From a virus: a stretch of DNA of 64,000 nucleotides. Shown piece after piece: positions 48,510-57,639 of this stretch; the stretch's first letter is position 1; each line of letters opens with the position of its first letter. Below the pieces are notes generated by a model that saw only the letters and a list, made by a program, of their open reading frames with translations, was not told the origin of the DNA and searched no databases. The stretch is taken from positions 12,590 through 76,589 of IMG/VR virus record IMGVR_UViG_3300008111_000019. The stretch is one strand, 5' to 3'. Both the position numbers and the translations under genes were made by a program.

Positions 48510-50490
48510 TATTTTTTACGTTTCAAAAACAAAAGGCAATGATGATGACTGGGCAACATTTAAGTCAGAATATCCTATTGCACAACGTTTAACAAATGTA
48601 ACATCCTACGAACAAATTAAGTCAAAAGCATTTACAAAAATGTTTTGGGTAGTTTGGGATGATCTTAATTTACTAAAAACATTTAATTTAAATAATTATA
48701 GAGCAACAAAATGGGACGATATGTATGTTCACGTTTTTAAAAACGGAGAACATCATGACGGAGTTTGTTTATTTCCTAAATCATTAAATGTTTCTCAAAA
48801 AGAATTTCATCATAGATTTTTTACAGCAAAAAAAGAAATAGAGATTAACGCTAGTACTCCAAAGAAATATAATATCTATACTCCGCAATCATATGATGAG
48901 TATAAGTCTATAGAAGATGAAATGTTCTGGTGTATATGGCCAGAGGTTGAAGTTACAGACGAATCTATTTTTGATTTATATTTCAGCCATCATAACACAT
49001 ATGATCGCAGAGAAAATCATATTTTTAAAAACACATGTAACGAAGTTGATTCGTATATGAGTGGCATCGTGCTTTGTAGCAGGTATAAGCGAATTTCATC
49101 TCGAGAGTTTGAAAAACAATATCTTGTTGATAAAAAAGAATACGATGTAACTGCCAGCAAATTTAGATACCCTAGGCATGTTATACATAGTTATGAACAA
49201 TACTTAGAAATTTTAAACAACGAAAGCCAAAGTATGTTTTGGGGTATATGGCCAGAGATTGAAATAATTGACACAACAATACTTGATTTTTACTTTGATC
49301 CTAACAATAAAGAATATGATGCTGACAGACATCAAAATCATATGTTTAAAAATTTATGTAATAATGAAGAGTCTTATCTTAACGGACTTGTTTTATTTTC
49401 TAAAGAGAAAACTATATCGAAAAAAGAATTTTCTCGCAGATATCTAATCGAGAAAAAAGAACATAACAAGGTTGTTAGTCGTTATAGATATCCTAGATAT
49501 GTTATGCATAGTTATGAGCAGTACTTAGAAATTTTAAACAATGAAAGTCAAAAAATGTTCTGGGGTATATGGCCAGAAGTTGAAATTATAGATCAATCTA
49601 TTTTTGGTTTATATTTTGATCCCAGAGACTGGAAAGAACAATACGACACCAGCGAAAATAACACATTTAAACATAGTTTCAATGATAAGATAATATCAAT
49701 GAATAGTCCAGTATTATTTTCTAAACAGAGTCCTATAGGAAAACGAGAATTTTCTCATAGATTCTTAACCAATAAAAAAGAAAATGATAAAGTTATCTCC
49801 AAGCATAAATTATATGATGTAGTTTTTATAAGTTATAATGAACCGAATGCAGATGAAAACTATCAAAAATTACTAGATAAATGTCCCAGGGCTAAGAGAG
49901 TACATGGTGTAAAAGGAATACATCGGGCTCATATTAAGGCAGCGGAATTGTCAGAAACAGACATGTTATGGATAGTGGATGGTGATGCTATCATATCCAA
50001 TGATTTCAATTTTGATCTAGTATATTTTAGTTACAGTTATGATGTAGATTGCGTTCACGTATGGAGTAGTCGGAACCCTATTAACGGTTTAGAATACGGA
50101 TATGGCGGAGTAAAATTGCTTCCAAGATTATTAACATTGAATATGGACTTAAATACTGCCGACATGACTACATCTATATCTAAAAAATTCAAATCGATGA
50201 ATGTTGTATCTAATATCACTGTCTTTAATACTGATCCTTTTAACACATGGAAATCGGCATTTAGAGAATGCGCTAAGTTAGCCAGTAAGGTAATAGAAAG
50301 ACAAGACAATGACGAAACAATTAAACGATTAGATACATGGTGTGAAGTTGCCGATGGGGATTACGGATATTATGCCATTGCAGGAGCATTAGCAGGTCGT
50401 GCATACGGAGAGCAGAATAAAGGTAACTTCGAAACACTTAAGAAGATAAACGATTTTGACTGGTTAAGAGAAAAATTTAATGCAGGATAA
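48502..50490 (+). CDS. Glycosyltransferase-like protein 4 with four N-terminal tandem repeats
   Basis: A 662-residue protein. Residues 35-115, 130-218, 229-325 and 336-433 are four repeats of the pattern 'YEQYLEI ... MFWGIWPEVEIID ... HMFKN ... VLFSK ... ISKKEFSHRFL--KKE'. The last two are very similar even in DNA (49185-49271 against 49510-49595), so that duplication is recent. From about 434 a full glycosyltransferase-like domain like the previous gene follows (SYNEPNAD, RAKRVHGVKG, WIVDGDAII near 491). The repeats look like shortened, DxD-less versions of the same fold and may bind a sugar polymer or partner protein. Repeat function is inference. Confidence 0.6.
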   Translation: MYDIFYVSKTKGNDDDWATFKSEYPIAQRLTNVTSYEQIKSKAFTKMFWVVWDDLNLLKTFNLNNYRATKWDDMYVHVFKNGEHHDGVCLFPKSLNVSQKEFHHRFFTAKKEIEINASTPKKYNIYTPQSYDEYKSIEDEMFWCIWPEVEVTDESIFDLYFSHHNTYDRRENHIFKNTCNEVDSYMSGIVLCSRYKRISSREFEKQYLVDKKEYDVTASKFRYPRHVIHSYEQYLEILNNESQSMFWGIWPEIEIIDTTILDFYFDPNNKEYDADRHQNHMFKNLCNNEESYLNGLVLFSKEKTISKKEFSRRYLIEKKEHNKVVSRYRYPRYVMHSYEQYLEILNNESQKMFWGIWPEVEIIDQSIFGLYFDPRDWKEQYDTSENNTFKHSFNDKIISMNSPVLFSKQSPIGKREFSHRFLTNKKENDKVISKHKLYDVVFISYNEPNADENYQKLLDKCPRAKRVHGVKGIHRAHIKAAELSETDMLWIVDGDAIISNDFNFDLVYFSYSYDVDCVHVWSSRNPINGLEYGYGGVKLLPRLLTLNMDLNTADMTTSISKKFKSMNVVSNITVFNTDPFNTWKSAFRECAKLASKVIERQDNDETIKRLDTWCEVADGDYGYYAIAGALAGRAYGEQNKGNFETLKKINDFDWLREKFNAG

Positions 50491-51850
50491 AGCTAGAATA
50501 CAAAAATTTATTCCTATTATGAATGAAGTTTCGCCGACTTTTTGTTTAGCGAAATGGCATCATACTACGATTTATTTACAGACAGGTGAAACTCATAGTT
50601 GTTATCACCCTCCACCACACCCAATTCCTCTTGAAGAGTTAATAATGAATCCCGGTGCATTACATAATACTACTCAAAAGAAAATGGAAAGGCTGGAAAT
50701 GCTCAACGGAGAAAAACCCAGCGGTTGTAACTATTGTTGGAATATAGAAGCACTAGGCGAAGATTATATCAGCGATCGAAAAGAAAGAAATGCCAGCATT
50801 TACAATCTCGAAAGATTTGATCAGATTAAAAACGGCGATTGGGATCAAAATATTAATCCTCAATATATAGAAATAAGTTTTGGTAACGAATGTAATTTCA
50901 AGTGCGGGTATTGTCACCCTAAACATTCAAGCAGTTATTACAAAGAAATAAAAGATCACGGTCCTTATACTATGGTTAAAAATCATAGGAACGACATTGA
51001 TTGGTTTAAAATTTATGAAGAAGAAAATAATCCGTATGTAGATGCCTGGTGGCGTTGGTGGCCTGAAGTACGTAATACTCTGACAATTCTAAGAATAACA
51101 GGAGGCGAACCGTTACTGCAACAAAGTACTTGGCGCCTGTTAGAAGATCTGGAAAACAACCCGTCGCCTGATCTTGAACTTAATATTAACAGCAATTTTG
51201 GTGTAAAGCCTATACTTTTAGATAGACTTACTGAAAAGGTCAATAATTTAATAGAAAATAAAAAAATTAAAGATTTTAAAATTTTCACTAGTATGGATAC
51301 TTGGGGTCCCCAAGCAGAGTATATTCGAACAGGATTAGACATTGAACTATGGGAAAGAAATCTCAATACCTACCTAACTAAAACCAATTTGCCCATAACA
51401 TTCATGATTACCTTTAATATATTAACGGTTCCAAATTTTTCAACTTTATTAACTAAAATTTTAGAGTGGAGACAGAAATATAATCATGATAATCAAAACA
51501 AATGGCAACGTGTGAGATTCGATACTCCGTTTTTAAAAGAACCGTTGCAGTATGATATGAATATATTGCCTAAAGAAGAATTCATGCCCTATATGTACGA
51601 TCATTTAAATTTTATCAAAGATAATTTAGATGATAAAAATAGGTTTAAATTTAGTGAATTAGAATATGAAAAATTTTTAAGGGTAGTGAAGTACATGGAA
51701 ACTACCAACTATAGCAATGATAAATTAACTGAAGGAAGAAAAGATTTTTATAATTGGTTCAACGAGTACGATCGAAGACGAGGAACTAATTTTGAAGAAA
51801 CCTTCCCTCAACTAAGAAATTTTTTAGAGATGTGTAAAAATTATGGATAA
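50480..51850 (+). CDS. Radical-SAM protein with N-terminal twitch/SPASM-like domain
   Basis: A 456-residue radical-SAM enzyme. The [4Fe-4S] motif CNFKCGYC (CxxxCxxC) lies near residues 138-145, and the SAM-contacting LRITGGEPLL near 205. Ahead of the core a cysteine set (FCLAKW, HSCYH, GCNYCW) matches the twitch/SPASM pattern for an auxiliary cluster, here placed before rather than after the core. A C-terminal motif RRRGTNFEETFPQLRNF recurs in the next gene. Twitch-domain relatives such as BtrN oxidise sugar alcohols, and SPASM enzymes modify peptides. Substrate here is unknown. It overlaps its neighbours by 11 and 8 bases. Confidence 0.8.
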   Translation: MQDKARIQKFIPIMNEVSPTFCLAKWHHTTIYLQTGETHSCYHPPPHPIPLEELIMNPGALHNTTQKKMERLEMLNGEKPSGCNYCWNIEALGEDYISDRKERNASIYNLERFDQIKNGDWDQNINPQYIEISFGNECNFKCGYCHPKHSSSYYKEIKDHGPYTMVKNHRNDIDWFKIYEEENNPYVDAWWRWWPEVRNTLTILRITGGEPLLQQSTWRLLEDLENNPSPDLELNINSNFGVKPILLDRLTEKVNNLIENKKIKDFKIFTSMDTWGPQAEYIRTGLDIELWERNLNTYLTKTNLPITFMITFNILTVPNFSTLLTKILEWRQKYNHDNQNKWQRVRFDTPFLKEPLQYDMNILPKEEFMPYMYDHLNFIKDNLDDKNRFKFSELEYEKFLRVVKYMETTNYSNDKLTEGRKDFYNWFNEYDRRRGTNFEETFPQLRNFLEMCKNYG

Positions 51851-54296
51851 AGACAATTTTTGTTTACAGCCTTGGGTAGGAATTCATGCATGGCCAGACG
51901 GGTCAGTTTTCCCCTGCTGTATGTACGATTCAAGTAAACCCCTTGGAAACATTAATCAAGAACATATTGAAGATTTAGTTAATAACGATTCTTACAAGCA
52001 ATTAAGACACCAGTTACTAAACAACGAACGTCCCGAGGGATGTAAGCGTTGTTATCAGTTAGAAGAATCGGGCATTCAAACACTAAGACAATCAACCAGT
52101 GCTACGTTCAAGAAACATCTAATTCCTATTGTTGAATCAAAAAAAGATACAATGAGTGAAGTTAGGTATCTTGATATTAGATTTAGTAATATCTGCAATT
52201 TCAAATGCAGAACATGTGGCCCCGAATTAAGCAGTAAGTGGGGACCCGAGATTCCTCTTTTAAAAAATCAACCAGATCCTGGAATTATTCAAATACCAAG
52301 AGAAAAGTTTTGGAATTATTACGAACAGGCTTTAGAAACTGCTGAAGAAATAGTTTTTGCTGGGGGTGAGGCATTGATGCAAGAAGAGCATTATGCTGCC
52401 TTAACAAAATTGATCGAGATGAAACGCTTCGATGTCAAGTTAATGTATACTACGAATCTTAGCACTTTGAAATACAAACAGATAGATCTTTTTGAATTAT
52501 GGAGTAAGTTTTATAGAGTTGAAGTGTATGCTAGTTTAGATGCATCGTGGGAGCGAGGAGAATACTTACGAAAAGGCACTGTATGGAAAAATATAGTTGA
52601 AAACAGGAAAAAATTAAAATTATTGCCCGGCGTAAAATTCCATATCACGCCTACTATAAGTCTTTATAATGTATGGCATTTTCCAGATTTCTATAAAGAG
52701 TGGGTGCTAGAAGAATTACTAGAACCTAAGAATATTAGATTGAATATACTAACACAGCCCCCTCGTCAACAGGCCAATGTGCTAGAAAATAAACATGTCA
52801 TTATCGATAAATGGAACGAACTAATTACATGGACCAAGGCTGTAATGAAAAATACAGAAGCCAGTTCAGCAGTAGTAAGTCAGTTTGAAAGTGTGATAAA
52901 TTTTTTAATGACTGAACCAGAAAATAAATTTAAATTAACAGAAAAATTTGGATACGTTAATCAATCAGTTGACAGCATTCGAAATGAAGATCTTTTTGAA
53001 ACTTTCCCAGAACTTAGAGATCATTTAAAAATTCCATCGATGAGATCTAAAACGTTTTGTGTATTTCCTTTCTTTAATTTAAACAGCAATACAGATGGTA
53101 GTGTAAAACTTTGTTGTACTGTGCGAGATAATTCACACCTTAAAAAATCTGACGGTACTGAATTTAATTTAGGTCAGGATTCTATAGAAGAAATTTGGAA
53201 TAACGAACATATGCAGAATGCTCGCTGGAAAATGCTAGTGGGTGAAGAAGTTTCTGACTGCCAAGTTTGTTATAGACACGAAAAATTATCCGGTAGTAGC
53301 AGTAGAACTGAATCTAATAAAAAATATCAATCTGATATTAATGTTATAAAGTCAGTGAATGAATTTTTACACAATTCAAAAGTATCTCTAGACAAATTAA
53401 CTAGTTTAGAATTAAGATTGGGCAATACTTGTAATTTGGCCTGTAATTCATGTTGGGGCGGCAGTAGTAGTAAAGTCAATGAAGAACGGCAACGTATTTT
53501 AGATAAAGAGACGGAAAATAAAAAATATCAGGTAATGTGGGCCAGTGAACGAAATATTCCTGCTGATATTAATAAATGGTTTAAAAATGAAACATACAAA
53601 GATACTATGGAGAAAGTATCGGGTAATCTTAAAAGAATATACCTTACAGGCGGCGAACCGACTTTGATCAAAGAAAATAGAACATTACTAAAAAATCTTA
53701 TAGAATCTAACAATACAGATTGTTTTGTAAGTTTTACTACTAATGGTACAACAGCAGAAGGCGAACTGTTAGATTTAATGTCTCATTTCCCTAATAATGA
53801 GATACAGATCAGTATAGATGGTGTTGGGTATGAAGGAAATTATATTAGACATCCTTTAAATTGGCAAGAATTTGATAATAACTTTACTGCTATTGCAGCC
53901 CTGCCAAATATCAAGATTGTTGTTTATTCTGTGATCAGTGCTTACAATTTATTTTCTTTACCAGACATATGGCGTTATCTCGATAACAAAGCAGAATATC
54001 GCCCTGTAGGTTGGTATCCTATTTTCTTAGATAATCCAAACTTTATGCGCACTACGATATGGAGTAGTGAAATGAGATCAGATGCTGTGATTAAAATGCA
54101 AGAAGCAGAGGGACAACTAAAACATCTAAATAGATATGTAGGTCAAGAAGTGTTCCAAAAAATTTACGAATACTATTACAGTGAAGAATACCAAAAAGAT
54201 AAGATCAGTGAGTTTTTAGAATTTAATAGACTGCTGGACAAACATAGAGGCACGAATTTCGAGTCTACATTTTTTGAGATATCATGCCGAATCTAA
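51843..54296 (+). CDS. Tandem radical-SAM protein (two twitch plus radical-SAM units)
   Basis: An 817-residue protein made of two homologous halves. First half: FCLQPW and VFPCCMY, GCKRCY (twitch-like), then CNFKCRTC near 118 and FAGGEALMQ near 172. Second half from about 403: FCVFPF, VKLCCTV, DCQVCY, then CNLACNSC near 530 and LTGGEPTLIKE near 602. The first half has GGEA in place of GGEP, possibly a less usual core. The C-terminus RGTNFESTF matches the previous protein. Fusion suggests two successive reactions or one substrate passed between sites. There is no internal stop or frameshift. Function is unknown. Confidence 0.8.
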   Translation: MDKDNFCLQPWVGIHAWPDGSVFPCCMYDSSKPLGNINQEHIEDLVNNDSYKQLRHQLLNNERPEGCKRCYQLEESGIQTLRQSTSATFKKHLIPIVESKKDTMSEVRYLDIRFSNICNFKCRTCGPELSSKWGPEIPLLKNQPDPGIIQIPREKFWNYYEQALETAEEIVFAGGEALMQEEHYAALTKLIEMKRFDVKLMYTTNLSTLKYKQIDLFELWSKFYRVEVYASLDASWERGEYLRKGTVWKNIVENRKKLKLLPGVKFHITPTISLYNVWHFPDFYKEWVLEELLEPKNIRLNILTQPPRQQANVLENKHVIIDKWNELITWTKAVMKNTEASSAVVSQFESVINFLMTEPENKFKLTEKFGYVNQSVDSIRNEDLFETFPELRDHLKIPSMRSKTFCVFPFFNLNSNTDGSVKLCCTVRDNSHLKKSDGTEFNLGQDSIEEIWNNEHMQNARWKMLVGEEVSDCQVCYRHEKLSGSSSRTESNKKYQSDINVIKSVNEFLHNSKVSLDKLTSLELRLGNTCNLACNSCWGGSSSKVNEERQRILDKETENKKYQVMWASERNIPADINKWFKNETYKDTMEKVSGNLKRIYLTGGEPTLIKENRTLLKNLIESNNTDCFVSFTTNGTTAEGELLDLMSHFPNNEIQISIDGVGYEGNYIRHPLNWQEFDNNFTAIAALPNIKIVVYSVISAYNLFSLPDIWRYLDNKAEYRPVGWYPIFLDNPNFMRTTIWSSEMRSDAVIKMQEAEGQLKHLNRYVGQEVFQKIYEYYYSEEYQKDKISEFLEFNRLLDKHRGTNFESTFFEISCRI

Positions 54297-55243
54297 TAGC
54301 CATTTCTCCCAAAGACAATCCGTACCTTGCTATAACATGGCAGGTTAATAATTTTTGCAATTATAGGTGTAGTTATTGTAACGAAGGAAACTGGAGTGGG
54401 TCTTACACTAATGAAGATAAAATTGATGTTTTATTAGAAAATTTAGAAAAAATAATAAAATATTATCAAGATAACGGTTATGTATATTTCAAGTTTTATT
54501 ACAGTGGCGGTGAACCTACCCTCTGGAAAGGTTTAATACCAGTATCTAATTTTCTCAAAGAGAGATTGGGTCATAATGTAACTTTAGGAATTAATACAAA
54601 CCTAAGTAGAAAAATTTCTTGGTGGGAAAAACATTATCAATTGTTTGATGATGTAGTTGCTAGTTATCATCCTGAGTTTGCAAATAAATCAAATTACTTA
54701 GAAATTGCAGAATTTTTACAAAATAAAGTAAATTATCTTTGTTTAAGAATGATGCTGTTAGAAGAAAAGTTCGATGACATGTTAACAGTAGGAGCAGAAA
54801 TTAAAAGTAAATTAAAGAATTACAATCTTGAATGGGTTCCGCTATTAGATGAAATGAGTGTTGTAACGGGCCCGTGGAAATACAAAGATTCTAGAATATC
54901 GGATTTTATATCAAAAAATAATTTTGAATCTAAGGTAACTATATATAAACCCGAACCAAAAACAGTAATTGCTTCAGTAGAAAAATACGATGATGGCACT
55001 GTAAAGACTTTGAATAGTAATAGAATCGTAGCAGAAAACAGAAATTTTTTCCAAGGATGGAAATGTAAAGTTCAGGAATCTATTTTTATTTCACCTAGCG
55101 GAACAATGAGAGCCGCAAGTTGCGGCCAAGGACCGATGTTAGGAAACATATTCGATGTTTTTAAATTAACGTCAAATGACGTTATCTGTCAAAAGGACTA
55201 TTGTCATTGCGGAACTGATATATTAATTACTAAAGAAAAATGA
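54284..55243 (+). CDS. Radical-SAM protein with C-terminal SPASM-like cysteines
   Basis: A 319-residue protein with the core at the N-terminus: CNYRCSYC near 25-32 and YYSGGEPTLW near 75. The cysteine-rich end (GWKCKVQESIF, AASCGQGPM, ICQKDYCHCG) has the look of a SPASM/twitch auxiliary-cluster domain in its usual C-terminal place. It therefore differs in domain order from its three radical-SAM neighbours. SPASM enzymes commonly act on peptides (sulfatase maturation, RiPP cross-links). Overlaps are 13 bases upstream and an ATGA junction downstream. Substrate is unknown. Confidence 0.8.
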   Translation: MPNLIAISPKDNPYLAITWQVNNFCNYRCSYCNEGNWSGSYTNEDKIDVLLENLEKIIKYYQDNGYVYFKFYYSGGEPTLWKGLIPVSNFLKERLGHNVTLGINTNLSRKISWWEKHYQLFDDVVASYHPEFANKSNYLEIAEFLQNKVNYLCLRMMLLEEKFDDMLTVGAEIKSKLKNYNLEWVPLLDEMSVVTGPWKYKDSRISDFISKNNFESKVTIYKPEPKTVIASVEKYDDGTVKTLNSNRIVAENRNFFQGWKCKVQESIFISPSGTMRAASCGQGPMLGNIFDVFKLTSNDVICQKDYCHCGTDILITKEK

Positions 55244-56475
55244 CCAGAAAAAATTTTTGCCTATATCCTTTTGCTGCGTTTAGTCTTGATAATGCAGGCA
55301 GACAACGTATATGTTGTAATAATCAAGGATATGATAGATTAGAAAAAAATAAAGAATTTAACGATCCCACGTTTGAAGTCTTAGAATCTTTTAATAATGA
55401 TTTTCATAAAGAAATAAGAAAATATTTCATAGAAGATAAAAAACATCCTACTTGTAAAAAATGTTGGGAGATTGAAAGTAACGGAAAAATAAGTTGGAGA
55501 CAATGGTTCAACGAAAGTTTCGGAGTTTCAATGGATGAAGAATATTGGATTTCGAAATGTGACGCAGACGGTACTATCAAAGAAGCAGAATTTTATTATC
55601 TAGATATCACGTTCGGTAACAGATGTAATCTTAAATGCGTAATGTGTAACGGATTTAACAGTACTTTATTTCTAAAAGAACAATTAGATACCAAACAAAT
55701 ACCTATAGAACATTATGATAGAATGATGAAGTTAGATTGGTATCATGACGGAAGTTGCCTTGAAAAACTGTATCCTTTTGTCAGCAAGGTTGAAAGAATA
55801 CATATTGTTGGCGGCGAACCTTTAATAATTGATCATCAAGCATTTTTACAAAAATTTATTGATCTCGGAATATCTAAGAACATAGTATTAAGTTATAATT
55901 CTAATCTTACTAAAACACCAAGAGAAATATTAGACTGTTGGAAAGAATTCAAACGTGTTTATTTGTGTGTAAGTGTTGATGCTTACGGTAAATTAAATGA
56001 ATTTATTAGATATCCAATGAAATGGAATAAGTTAATAGATAATTTAGAAACTATTGATGCTGTGGCTAAAGAACAAGAAAATATTAGCATACAGATACAT
56101 GCAACATTTAGTTCATTAAACTGTGATAGGATTATAGAGTTTTTAGATTGGCACAAGGAAATATCTACACAATTAACATCGATTGAACCTCATCCCATGT
56201 TCAATTATGTTTATAACCCTAAATATTTTGATCCAACACATCTTCCTCAAGAAACTAAAAATAAAATATACGAAGATTATATCAAATGGGAATCAAATAA
56301 TCTCGAATACTTAGAAAGAAACGGAACCAGAGAAAGAATTGATATGTTGAAAAGTTATATCGAAAAAATGATAAAGTCTGGAAGAAACGAAAAACTATAT
56401 CGAGACGGCATAGATAAAATTGCTTTCTTTGAAAAAGTAAGAGATATTACTTTTCCTACTAAAACAGAGTCTTAG
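55240..56475 (+). CDS. Radical-SAM protein with N-terminal twitch/SPASM-like domain, last gene of operon
   Basis: A 411-residue protein built like the 456-residue one. The N-terminal cysteine set is FCLYPF, RICCNN, TCKKCW; the core motif CNLKCVMC is near 129 and HIVGGEPLII near 188. Between the halves lies ISWRQWFNESFG. The C-terminal region is helical and lysine-rich. It is the fourth radical-SAM gene and the fifth core in the operon. Its last 17 bases overlap the end of the convergent minus-strand gene, so the two transcripts meet tail to tail. Substrate is unknown. Confidence 0.8.
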   Translation: MTRKNFCLYPFAAFSLDNAGRQRICCNNQGYDRLEKNKEFNDPTFEVLESFNNDFHKEIRKYFIEDKKHPTCKKCWEIESNGKISWRQWFNESFGVSMDEEYWISKCDADGTIKEAEFYYLDITFGNRCNLKCVMCNGFNSTLFLKEQLDTKQIPIEHYDRMMKLDWYHDGSCLEKLYPFVSKVERIHIVGGEPLIIDHQAFLQKFIDLGISKNIVLSYNSNLTKTPREILDCWKEFKRVYLCVSVDAYGKLNEFIRYPMKWNKLIDNLETIDAVAKEQENISIQIHATFSSLNCDRIIEFLDWHKEISTQLTSIEPHPMFNYVYNPKYFDPTHLPQETKNKIYEDYIKWESNNLEYLERNGTRERIDMLKSYIEKMIKSGRNEKLYRDGIDKIAFFEKVRDITFPTKTES

Positions 56476-56764
56476 TTGAATCGGTAATATCTCTTTTCAA
56501 TCTTTCTATATCTATTTTAAAATCTATCTTTTTTATTTCGTCTTTGTACTCTTGAAGAGTCTCTAATAGTTTTTCTGCGATAGATTCTGGAGCAGACCCT
56601 TGGAGTTGAGCACGTACATCAATCTGCCATATCCTGCCATCTTCAAACGTTAAATGTACCATTTCAAGATATGCAACAGGCATGGTATTCATGTACATAT
56701 CTTCAAATACCTCCGGCCACTCTTTTACAAGATGCATTGGCGGTCTAAACAACGGCTTAGGCAT
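56459..56764 (-). CDS. Hypothetical protein, 101 aa
   Basis: Last gene of the minus-strand block. The N-terminus is proline-rich (MPKPLFRPPMHLVKEWPEVF), followed by a beta-hairpin (MVHLTFEDGRIWQIDVRAQL) and a charged C-terminal helix. Small proteins of this style occur in marine T4-like phages next to the 216-residue type of protein upstream, with which it overlaps by eight bases. No function can be assigned. Confidence 0.65.
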   Translation of the reverse strand: MPKPLFRPPMHLVKEWPEVFEDMYMNTMPVAYLEMVHLTFEDGRIWQIDVRAQLQGSAPESIAEKLLETLQEYKDEIKKIDFKIDIERLKRDITDSTKTLF

Positions 56765-57407
56765 CTGCTGTTTCTTTAGTCTTTGAAGATTTTTTTACAG
56801 TCGGATCTAGATCTTCTGCTTCTTTACGTAGACGTGCTGCTTCTTTGTATAGTGCATCTGCTTGACTGCGTAATCCTTTAGCAATATCTTTGTCAGATAA
56901 TATTTCATTCTGCTGTGCTTGAATTTTTGCAGGCTTGCTAGGTTCTCCTAGATCTTTTCCCAGGTCGTTAACTGCGGCAACATTTTCTACAGTAGCATCT
57001 GACTGTTTTGGAGCACCGGATACAAATGTACATAGATCGTCAACAGCACAGTTTTTTTGCTCTGCTATCAACGAATTTAATTGATGCAACGGAATGTTAT
57101 CATTGGGTGTAGGAGTCATTAGAACAGAATCAGTAGTTACTCTTTCCAATAATCCGTCTGCTCTTAGTGCCTGTAGCATTGGACGACCATCTGGAAAACT
57201 TCTAATAAAAAGAATTTCACCAAACTCAAAAACTTCTTGAGCCTGATCACTTTCTACTACTTTCATAATAGAGTCGTGATATGTATCAGATAACTGAGCC
57301 ACAGGAATAACTAGAGAATAGTTAGATTCTCCGGGGAGCGTCCTGAATACCACCAAAACTTTCGCTCCCGATTTGATCATTCTACCAGTGTGTTTTAGTG
57401 CTCTCAT
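56757..57407 (-). CDS. Hypothetical protein, 216 aa, with coiled-coil end
   Basis: The N-terminal half is a compact alpha/beta domain (GAKVLVVFRTLPGESNYSLV, SDTYHDSIMKVVESDQAQEV, LFIRSFPDGRPMLQALRADG). The middle has two cysteines (NCAVDDLC). The C-terminal 60 residues form a charged helix (LRSQADALYKEAARLRKEAE) and a lysine/threonine tail. It overlaps the 101-residue gene and starts one base after the 76-residue gene. The three look like a conserved set, perhaps a structural or regulatory module; no family was recognised. Confidence 0.65.
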   Translation of the reverse strand: MRALKHTGRMIKSGAKVLVVFRTLPGESNYSLVIPVAQLSDTYHDSIMKVVESDQAQEVFEFGEILFIRSFPDGRPMLQALRADGLLERVTTDSVLMTPTPNDNIPLHQLNSLIAEQKNCAVDDLCTFVSGAPKQSDATVENVAAVNDLGKDLGEPSKPAKIQAQQNEILSDKDIAKGLRSQADALYKEAARLRKEAEDLDPTVKKSSKTKETADA

Positions 57408-57408
57408 A

Positions 57409-57639
57409 TTATTGTTCCTTTTTGTTTACTGAATCTAAAAATGCAGTTAATTTGTTGTAAGTCTTACCAACAACTTCTAGTTCGTTGGCCTTAAATGCAC
57501 CGCGCTGAGATGCGATATCGATGATATTTCTCACAGCAGCAAGATCAGTAATATTTAGATCAGGTGCAGAAGGTTGTGGCGCAGCAGCAGCATCGACAGG
57601 CGCTGTAGCGGCTTCTTGATTTTTTACTTCTTCAGTCAT
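57409..57639 (-). CDS. Hypothetical protein, 76 aa
   Basis: The first 30 residues are Ala/Pro-rich and disordered-looking. A helical domain follows (LNITDLAAVRNIIDIASQRG, AFKANELEVVGKTYNKLTAF). This helical pattern is common among small proteins of marine T4-like phages. It starts with AGGAG spaced well upstream and overlaps the 91-residue gene by one base. No function can be assigned. Confidence 0.7.
   Translation of the reverse strand: MTEEVKNQEAATAPVDAAAAPQPSAPDLNITDLAAVRNIIDIASQRGAFKANELEVVGKTYNKLTAFLDSVNKKEQ

Noticed and set aside
45002-56475. RiPP (peptide natural product) cluster with a short precursor
   Set aside because: Radical-SAM genes raise this idea, but the genes overlap without room for a precursor, and no small leader/core peptide or exporter was found. 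A protein substrate encoded elsewhere remains possible.
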